From Ornithodoros turicata (Eukaryota; Arthropoda; Arachnida; Ixodida; Argasidae), in NCBI RefSeq assembly GCF_037126465.1, contig NC_088206.1, forward strand, positions 74,403,687-74,467,686: 64,000 bases of DNA. The letters run 5' to 3'. The notes beneath the pieces are model-generated. The model saw only the letters and a program-made list of their open reading frames with translations, did no database searches and had not been told where the DNA came from. Position numbers and translations under genes: made by a program. Position 1 is the stretch's first letter. Every line of letters begins with the position of its first letter. This document shows positions 50,601 to 59,600 of this stretch, in pieces.

Positions 50601-53600
50601 ACAGCTTTGTAGTCAAGTCGCCTTTACCCAAGTGCTTGAGGACTTGCTTGGTTTCTTGCACCATTCGTTCCACCTGGCCATTAGAGGACGGATGATAAGG
50701 CGCCACCCTGACATGTCGAATTTGATTTTGCTTCATAAATTCTTGAAATTCTTGGGACGTAAAAGCTGCACCATTGTCCGAGACAATGGTATCAGGGACA
50801 CCATGCGTTGCAAATAATGTTCGTAGTTTTTCACACACTGTTGCTGAAGACAAAGACGTTAACTGAAAGACCTCCAACCATTTGGAGTGGACCTCCAAAC
50901 AATGTCGAAAGTGGGCAGTGGATAAGTTTCCCATTGGACAACGGGATTAACAGAACTTTTGTAGTCCCCGCATATCCTTATTGCGCCGTTCTTCTTGACC
51001 ACTGGCACGATAGGTGTGGCCCACGATGAATGTCTAACCGGCTCAAGGATGCCTTGTTCAACAAGTTTGTCCAAAGCTTCATCCACCTTTGGCAACAATG
51101 CAAAGGGCACTGGTCTTGCCTTGTAAAACTTTGGCTGGGCGGTAGGTTCCACTTCTACCCTCATTGGCGGTCCCTTGCTCTTTCCCAATCCTGGTTGGAA
51201 GACCTTTGCGTATTTACGCAGCACCGGCGTTGTTGAAGAGTCTAGGTTCTTGACACCGGCATCCAGTCGATGGATCTTCACCTCAATTCCCAGGGCCTTG
51301 AACCAATCCCTGCCAAGTAGACTCACACCGGCTCCCTTGATGACCACCAAGCGCAGTCGCTCTTGACGACCCTTGTAGCAAACATTAACAGTTGTGGAAC
51401 CAAATACCCTCAACTCCTGTTGGCTATACGTGCGAAGACGGAGCTCACAGGGCTGAAGTTTGTGTTTGGACAGACGAAGTCGCCGAAAGGTCCTCTCATT
51501 GACCACAGAGCACACTGCTCCCGAGTCCACCTCCATTTCAAGAGGCTGTCCATTGACTTCTACCGACACGCGGACCGCTGGTTCTTCAGCTGTTATTTGG
51601 AAAACGCCGTAAACGTCAGCTCCTCGACCACGACGGTGGCCGTCTGGTCTCCCGCTTGAAGATTTCTGCGTCGTCGGCGAACGTCTCGCCCTAGCTTTCT
51701 TCTGGCAAACTTTCACGATGTGGCCCCGTTGTTTGCAGTAATGGCATACTGCGTGTCGAAACGGACAGTCGTCCGGTACGTGAACTCCTCTGCAGCGGAA
51801 GCATTTCGTTGATGCACTGGTTGGCTGTCCTGCACTGTCATGTTTCGGCTTCGTTCTGTTAGGCTTAGCACCTCCTGCGACGCCATCCTTCTGAAGACTG
51901 TAAACATCGGTGGGCACCGCCCCCCGAATCTTCTCGGTCTCATGAAGAGCATATTCTGCTACTATCGCCTTGTCCTGGGCCAAGGTGAAGGTCAAGTCGG
52001 ACTCGTCGCTGGAGAGACTCGTCACGAAGTCCACAGACAAGTCTGTCTCTAAGCATGTCGTCAAGCGTTGACCCGAAGGCACAGTGTTCGGACAACTGAC
52101 GAAGTTCGGCGATATAGTCGGCAACACCTTCCCCAGGCCGCTGGTCACGCTTCCCAAACTGGAACCGCTGGACGATAACCGAAGGTTTCGGGTTGAAGTA
52201 TGTTGCTAACTTAGAGACAATGTCTTGATAATCCGAAGGCAGAGACGGGGAACAGAGGGAACGGATAACTGCATACGTCGCAGCACAGCTCGCTTCTTGT
52301 CGCTTGAAGTGATGTCGTTGGCGGTGAAGCAAAATTCTAACCTTTCCATATGAAGACCAAGCAGAACCCGGACCGGGAATAAATTCTTCGAAGGCTCCGA
52401 ATGTTGGTGCAGTTGCTTGCTTCCCGCCGCTGGTTCGTAGCGTAACTGCGTAGTTCGTAGTTCACCTCGTCGCCATGTTGTTGCGTCTTTATTCCTGGTG
52501 TGCCACAGGCACTACATGGTACACAGAGCTAGCCGCTTGCTAGCTTGGAGCCGAAAGGCGGGATCACGTGGCGGTCCGGCCTTTTATAGCAGTCACCCTA
52601 GCGGCGGACATAACAAGTAGGGCCCCCTAACGAGCATAACGTTCAATAGCAGTTACATACATAACAGCATGCACCACCACCACGTGCGCCGATACATCCT
52701 TGGGAGGTTCCACACTCTCAATGGTCTCGTCTTCACGTGGACTTTGCTGGTCCGTTCCATAGACAATCATTCCTCCTAGTAGTTGATGCCTACTCCAAGG
52801 GGCTAGAGGTAAAGCTCATGCCATCGACATCTGCCGAAGCTACTGTCAACGTACTACGGGAGATCTTCGCTACGCACGGCATTCCAGATGTTGTGGTCAG
52901 CGACAACGGACCTCAGTTCACATCTGCTCACTTCCAAACATTGCTTCGGAGAAACGCTATAAGGCAAATTCTCGTGGCTCCCTATCACGCTGCAAGCAAC
53001 GGACAGGCAGAACGAATGGTACAAACAATGAAGGACTCGATGAAACGTATTGTACATGGCAGCTGGCAGCAACGACTTGCTCGTTTCCTCTTGCATCAGC
53101 ATACCACTCCAAACTCATCAACAGGTTTTAGTCCAGCCGAACTCCTTATGCGACACAGGTTGAAGACTTGTCTGACAGATTGCATCCAGATGGAATAAGT
53201 AAACGCCAGAAAGTAGAGGAAAAGCAGGCCCCCACACAAGCCGTAAGGACCTTTAAAGACTCTGACCCAGTGTATGTGCAGAACTACGGCCATGGACAGC
53301 CATGGATCCCTGCAACAATTGAGAAGCCTACTGGACCTGTGTCGTACAGAGTTATAAAGGATGGCAGGGTTGTGCGACACCATCTAAACCAAATGAGAGG
53401 TCGCGCCACACCAAGCAGTGAACTGCCAGAGCCAGTTAATTGAGAACCCGACTGATGTTTCTACAGGTGACTGTGTCCCACAAGGACTTGTAACACCTAC
53501 ATCTATTCCAATGGATCAAGCACCAGCTAGTTCCCCAGCTGTTACAAAAGCCGCAACTTAGTGGTCCTATCTCTACACGACCACGCCGAATGATCACACG

Positions 53601-56600
53601 TCCACGATATTTGGACCATTTTGTCAGCTAGGGGAAGGGGTGTTGTGTATTGTTGCGTGGTGTATGATTCAGACAGTTGCAACGGTGACGCTGTGGCGCG
53701 AGAAGATCGTGTATCGTGGGGAAGCGCGTGTTCTCTGGTTTCGGGGATCACGCGATGCGTTCACTCTGATGCGCCAGTCGGGCGTATCCCTTTTTGCAGA
53801 ACAGATGTAGTCCAGAAAGCAATAAAGTTTGAGTTCATCGTGATCAACGGAGTCTCCATCTTCCCAAACTCAACACGTTCCACGCTTACTTGCATTGCTG
53901 GCACTACTGCTGCTTGTGCATCACAGACAGCATAATCATAAACAAGTTTGAACAAGTAACATCGAAATAGTATATATTAAAAGTCAAAGGTCCTCAGATA
54001 GGCCCTTTCATTGTTCTGAATCGATATTTGTATCCGTAAAATTTTGTCAGTCAGTTCAGTTCCCATTGAGCTCCAAGATGGTCATTAGAACATATTTTAG
54101 GTTCGTTGGTATTTCACTTTCATAGCGCTAAGAGCACTAAAACCACAAGCCACACGTGTTGGTGGTAGCAATGTTGGTTCCGTTCCAGTTTAGCCAAAAA
54201 ATAACAGCTATTTTTGGTTTGGCTTCAGATTCAGTTTGACGCTCTGCTCCACTTTGTCATTCACTCATTGGAAGCACCAGCACCTTGGGGTTAAAGTGTT
54301 GCTTTAGTGTTTTTATTTGTGATATGAACTTTACATAATTATTTTGCAGTACACAGTAACATAATTTCTGCTGGAATTACAGGTGTGCACACGAAGGGAA
54401 AAACAAGGTGTAGAATCTGAAAACACGCTGAATGCATCACTGTGTAGATTTAGAGTGCCTTTCTCAGGCTGGTATGTTCTATCACCGAAGTAAATAAGTG
54501 GTGCTTTCGAACCCTCTTGGAGGTTTTTCTATCTCTAGTGGCTCAAGTTCTTTGAAATATAAGGCCCTCCCAAATTTTGGTATAGAACTTTTGATGGAGC
54601 TGGAGAATTGTTTTGTGGTGGTGTACTGTAGTATGTATTTCATTCTACAAAACACAAAAGTATGCTTTACAGGCCAGATACCCCATCACAATATGAGGCC
54701 CCGTAAAGGCCCAACCACATTAGGCGTTTCTTCAGTGTATTATAGAGAAGCCTGCCGCAGCATTTGGCAAGCAGCAGGGCAACAAATATGGATGGCGCAA
54801 GCATGTATGCCTCCAACGCAACTTTGCCTTGAGTTGCTTAATCTGTTAATTTCTGCGCTCAATACTCGTTGGCCTGCCTTGGCTAACATCGGCAACTATT
54901 CAGTTTGTGAATAAGAGGAAATGTGATACTCATTCGGGAAAAACTATGTGCATATTTTAGTAGTACCCGATTTGGAAATGGAGCTGCACCGCAGTAACTG
55001 CGCCACTTCTTTTTTGGTGTATAGTTTTGTTTGTTCGAGGGTTGCTACAGTCATTTTTTTTCTGAGGCCCTCTATGATGTGGTGCAGGGTCAATGTGGCC
55101 CGTGACGTGATTTAAGTTTGAGTTTAGAAGATTCATTGTAAATACCTCTGAAGCTGTTGATCAGATTGTTGATTTTTTTGTGAGGTGTGCCTTCAAAATA
55201 GTGATTTTGTAGGTGTCTCTATGTGCATTCTATAGAGGAACACAGTTCTAAATTTGTCCATTAAGGCTCAGTTTCACCAACGCCTATTAACATTTGAACC
55301 GAGGTCAACGTTCCCTTAATTAACTTGAATTTAACGCTTAACTCTGCTTTAAATGGAGTTATTGTCACAGAAACCTTCATCACATCATTAACTAACGTTT
55401 GTGAAAAAGAATTGAGTGTTGAGAGAGTTTTAGCAACCTTTGATCTCGGTTCAAAGTTAACCAGCATTGGTGAAACCTTAGTCTCACATCAGTATTGCTT
55501 CATCATCTGTCATGGTCTCAACATTAGCGTACAACAACAAAATGTGAAATTAAATCCCTGAAGATGTTGTTCAGTGATGAACGTTGTATTTGTCTTCTGA
55601 ATGAGGTTAAGATGGAGTCAAAAGATCCTACATAAAGACAAAACACTATAAGTTGTTGCCCCCACTATTACAGTGCGAGCCAGTACTTTTGGATGGCAAA
55701 TTCTTCTCACCACAAGTAAGGGCACGTTACTTCTGGGGCAACATACCTGGAATGTATTCGTGAGTATCTACAAATGGCTTTTAGTAATCTAAATACTTGA
55801 TGTAGTGTATCCATAGCTGCCAGGTTCATGCTTGCGGTATTCACAAGATTCTGGTTCACTTACTACTTATATTCCAGCGACCACGGTGCAGGAGCACCCA
55901 ATTTTATTATTGTACCCGGCAGCAATACTGAATTTCCTTAGGAAAACTTTGTAATGATAAGTAAAAATTAATGTGTAAAAAAATTGTGATTTTAAATTTA
56001 GATTCGTTTTTTAATGGTTCACTTTTCCTCTCTACATGCTTAGCTTTGTACACTTTTTCAATTACTATGTACGGGGTGCTCCATGAACCTGTGGTTCACA
56101 GGTACCCTTCTGAATATAGATAGTTTGTACGATAGTTGGTTAAACAAGTTCACATACCGTCGGTATGGCACATGAGGTACTTTTTCATCTGAATATCTAT
56201 GGTCGCACAACCTTCGTCAGGCATGTGGGAAAATGCCAGCCAATATATGGTAACAGCTAGTGCAGTATCCTGTGGCAATACTGTGAGATTATCGGATGAG
56301 CAACAGTTGCAATGGTACGTACCATAGTAAATATTTGCAGCTATTTAAGTGAAGACTACTGGTGCTCCAGTGGAGGGGCAAATGACCATGAGTTATTTAG
56401 AAAAGACTAATTTTTCAGGTTTGTGGGTAGCACGGGTACCCTACGAAAGCCCTACCTACGGTACCCTCGACAAAGTGCTAGTAAATCTACATTTTACTTG
56501 CAGCAACACTGAATTTTTGCCTGCAAATTGCAAAACTGCACAGGTTGAAGAATGTGTAGGGCTGATTGGTACAACATGCACATGAGGTACCTATTCCCCG

Positions 56601-59600
56601 TGGGATGGAACTGTAGGTGGCGCTGCAGCGTAGGAGCTCTAGTGGGGATACAGCATTCAGAGCTGTCGCAAGGCGAGTTCTCTCTCTGCCCTCAGAAGCT
56701 CTGTATACTAAAAGATGTTCATAAATTCAAATTCTCTTGATTCCCGCTTTATACCATACACACAGCCTGCCAGGGTCTGCCGGCAGTCACACATTGCTTT
56801 TGAATGGCCAGTGAACCAAAACGCATTGGAAAACTGCCGACACTGCAAGCATGTGCACTCTACCATTTGACTTGATATCACCCTAGGGGGGGGGGGATCT
56901 TAGGGCTTTCATCAGGGTTTTCAAACACGCAGCAGGACTTCTGATTTGCCATTCACGATACAATGTTCGTTCTTCTCTCCAAGAGGAAATCTCTTTATGT
57001 ATCTCTTGGCGGTGCTGCTTTTACAATACAGCACTACGCGGCACGGCATATCGCAGGTTTAGTGCCTTTCTGGGAACAAAACACAACTCAGGAAGAGAAC
57101 GTCCCGATTACCCTAAGCTGATGGCACCAACGGCCCTCCGCAGGGCACGCTGCTCACCACGTGACTCCTCAAAGCAGGTGAATGGGGGAAAAGCGTGTTG
57201 ATACTGTAAGCGAAGCTTATATAGTTACTGTAAACTTTCCCTAAAATTCCTGTCTCCACAGGTCTTGGCAATCTAAATGTACTAGTGTGCAAGAACACAA
57301 CATAGGGCAGAATAGTTCAATAAGTATTGAAGCCCTTTGCTCTGATTTTTGCATCGTATAACAGCAGTGGTTATTCAGGTTGTGTGAGAGCTTCAAGGCA
57401 TTCATTAAATGGTGCTAAAATATGTTACGAGATTACCACTCCTGTGTGGTGGACTCCTGTGTGGTGGACTCTTGTGTGGGGTGCTGCTGATCAGGTAATA
57501 ACTATACATATAAACTAAGCTTTTGGTTCCAGCGGTAGGTTTATTCCGAAACACGGTGTTGCACACGTGCTTCATACCCCACAAAACACGCGTGTTTTAT
57601 ATTTTCGATTTGCTGTGATTATTAAAGGTGTTTTACAAAGAACATTCGGGGATGGTGCCTTGCAGTTTATCTTGAATGCGTGTGTTCCAATGATCATGTA
57701 CATGAAAGACAAAAGTCAAGTCTGTCATACTGTCAGATGAAATGACATGAAAAGCTTGGAATTCACACATTTCAAAATGCCTATATCATACATATAGTAT
57801 TCATGCATTCATATATTCCATGCATTCCATACAACTTTTGTTTAGCGTGCGTAGAATATCATAGCTGGGCATACAAACTAACATCAAACTGTTTGCACAG
57901 AAACTATTCTAAAATAACTGTGACATCGCTACACTTGTGATAAAAAATCTGTTATACAACATTTACCTTAGCTCTCAGTAGATTTTCTTTGACACGCGGA
58001 ACCGCAGTGACAAATATGGTAAAGAGTGGATTCCGCATACTGGAATAAATGCACGATCTGCAGTTTGTTTTCCTGCTAAGGACGCTGGGAATTAGACAAG
58101 TTGAAACAATTCTCCACTCACTTTGAAGTGATTTGAAAAAATAAATGCCCAGAAACTCAGCCAAGCATGTTCTCCAGCACGATGACCACAGTGAAAGCAC
58201 AGACTACAATCGTGCATCCCCACTAGGGTCAGTTCATACAGCTGCCACATGGTGGCGACACTGTTTGATCTTGCGGCGAATAGAACCCCTCACTGTTGTC
58301 CCTGCAGTGTTGTATGTCACCGTTTGGTAAGCTGCATCTCAACTGCTCTTTAGAACACCAGCATTTGCATTATTTTGACTACAAGTTTCACCCATTTTGT
58401 GTTATAACCATAACCGGGATTGCCTGGTTTTATTTGTGCACAACATAGTATTTTATCTGCATTAAGAAATTGAGATACATTTTTGTAACCCCTACCATGT
58501 AGTTGACAAAAAGGGGTAGACCAGAATTTTTCTGGCTCGGGCTGAGACCTAGAAATTGTTTGGGCCAGGAATGCAGCCTTCGGCCCAGATGGGATAATGA
58601 AAGAAGGACCAAGCCTGTGACAGCATGTGCTCTTTCTGTGAGAGTTCAAACCTAATAGTGCTAAAATGGGAAAATGTGGTAGCATTCACTTCACAACACA
58701 ACCTCACAGAGTTCTTGACACATAATTTCACCTTCATACGCCTTCATGCTCCATGAATGAAGACTACAGTACAACCTCCCAGTCTGTTGTCCCTAAGATG
58801 CACCACATGGCAGTTTCCAGTGATGGCAGGATTCAAACAAAACAAGTGCTACACATAGACAACTGCATTTTCAAACACATCCAATCCTTTGTACAACTTG
58901 GGAAAATAATGACGTTTTGTGGCAGGATTACGCTACATTCCTCCAGGAATGTCACATGCGACATGCCAGTTGAACGTAGTAAACCGAGAGGCACAAAAAC
59001 TTTTCTTTATAACCCCTTTATTTTGACATTGAGATGGCAAATTAGTGCTAGTGGATGAAAATGACATGTATTGAACTTTGGAAGCAATAACGTTCAATTT
59101 GTGCTTGCTACCGAGAGTTGGAAATAACGATATATTTTAGAACACGAGTGCTGAGAAAAAATAAAAAGATATATTTACAGGCCACTTCCAAGCCACCTAC
59201 TGGAAAAGGAAATATCTCTTTCGAGTGTGCTCTACTGTACGCTTGGTAGAGAAGCTGTTGTGAGTGGAAATTTTTGTTTTATTTTGACGCATAACTATAG
59301 CGTACTGACTATTCTTTAGTTCTCTATAGGCACCATACTTTTAATCATTGTGTCATATGAAATAGTCCAAATGCCAAAATTTTCCTCCAGGTGCCATGTC
59401 AGTTAAACTCAACTTACCAAATGCCATACACAGTCTCAGTAACCATGGAAACGGTTGGGAGCAACTGAGGTTTATTTGAACAAGAACTTTCGTGCAAGAG
59501 GCTGCACTTCTTCAGGTTACACAGTGCAGCCTCTTGCACGAAAGTTCTTGTTCAAATAAACCTCAGTTGCTCCTAACCATTTTCATGTTACGTTTGTGAT

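Larger units (their letters stand above)
49773..52666 (-). mobile_element. Ty3/Mag-like LTR element M3, internally deleted, antisense in M2
   Basis: This 2894-bp element has two 188-bp LTRs that differ at four positions (about 2%), and a perfect target duplication gcatg (49768-49772 and 52667-52671). On the minus strand it reads gag, protease, start of reverse transcriptase, then jumps straight to the integrase core. The rest of reverse transcriptase, RNase H and the integrase zinc domain are missing. It is a different family from M1 and M2, with unrelated LTRs and related proteins. Confidence 0.95.
46439..53875 (+). mobile_element. Ty3/Mag-like LTR retrotransposon M2, with nested M3
   Basis: The element has LTRs at 46439-46682 and 53641-53875 and a perfect target duplication cgttc (46434-46438 and 53876-53880). 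Gene order and sequence match M1 closely. Removing M3 leaves about 4.5 kb. It has a gag homopolymer frameshift (seven A instead of six near 46892), stops and shifts shared with M1, a private TAG in the reverse transcriptase, and a private 7-bp deletion before integrase. Confidence 0.95.
45525..55673 (+). other. Dnmt3 intron (10.1 kb) holding M2 and M3
   Basis: Most of the intron is element M2 with nested M3. Outside these it holds a near-perfect palindrome (46081-46154) and a small inverted-repeat element (55262-55480). From 45525 to 46080 and from 53881 to 55261 I see no gene. Confidence 0.8.

Noticed and set aside
57327..57518. Dnmt3 exon around 57380-57495 with an EITTP motif
   Set aside because: The short likeness to the TITT box is surrounded by a low-complexity tggtggact repeat, and the phase does not fit its neighbours.
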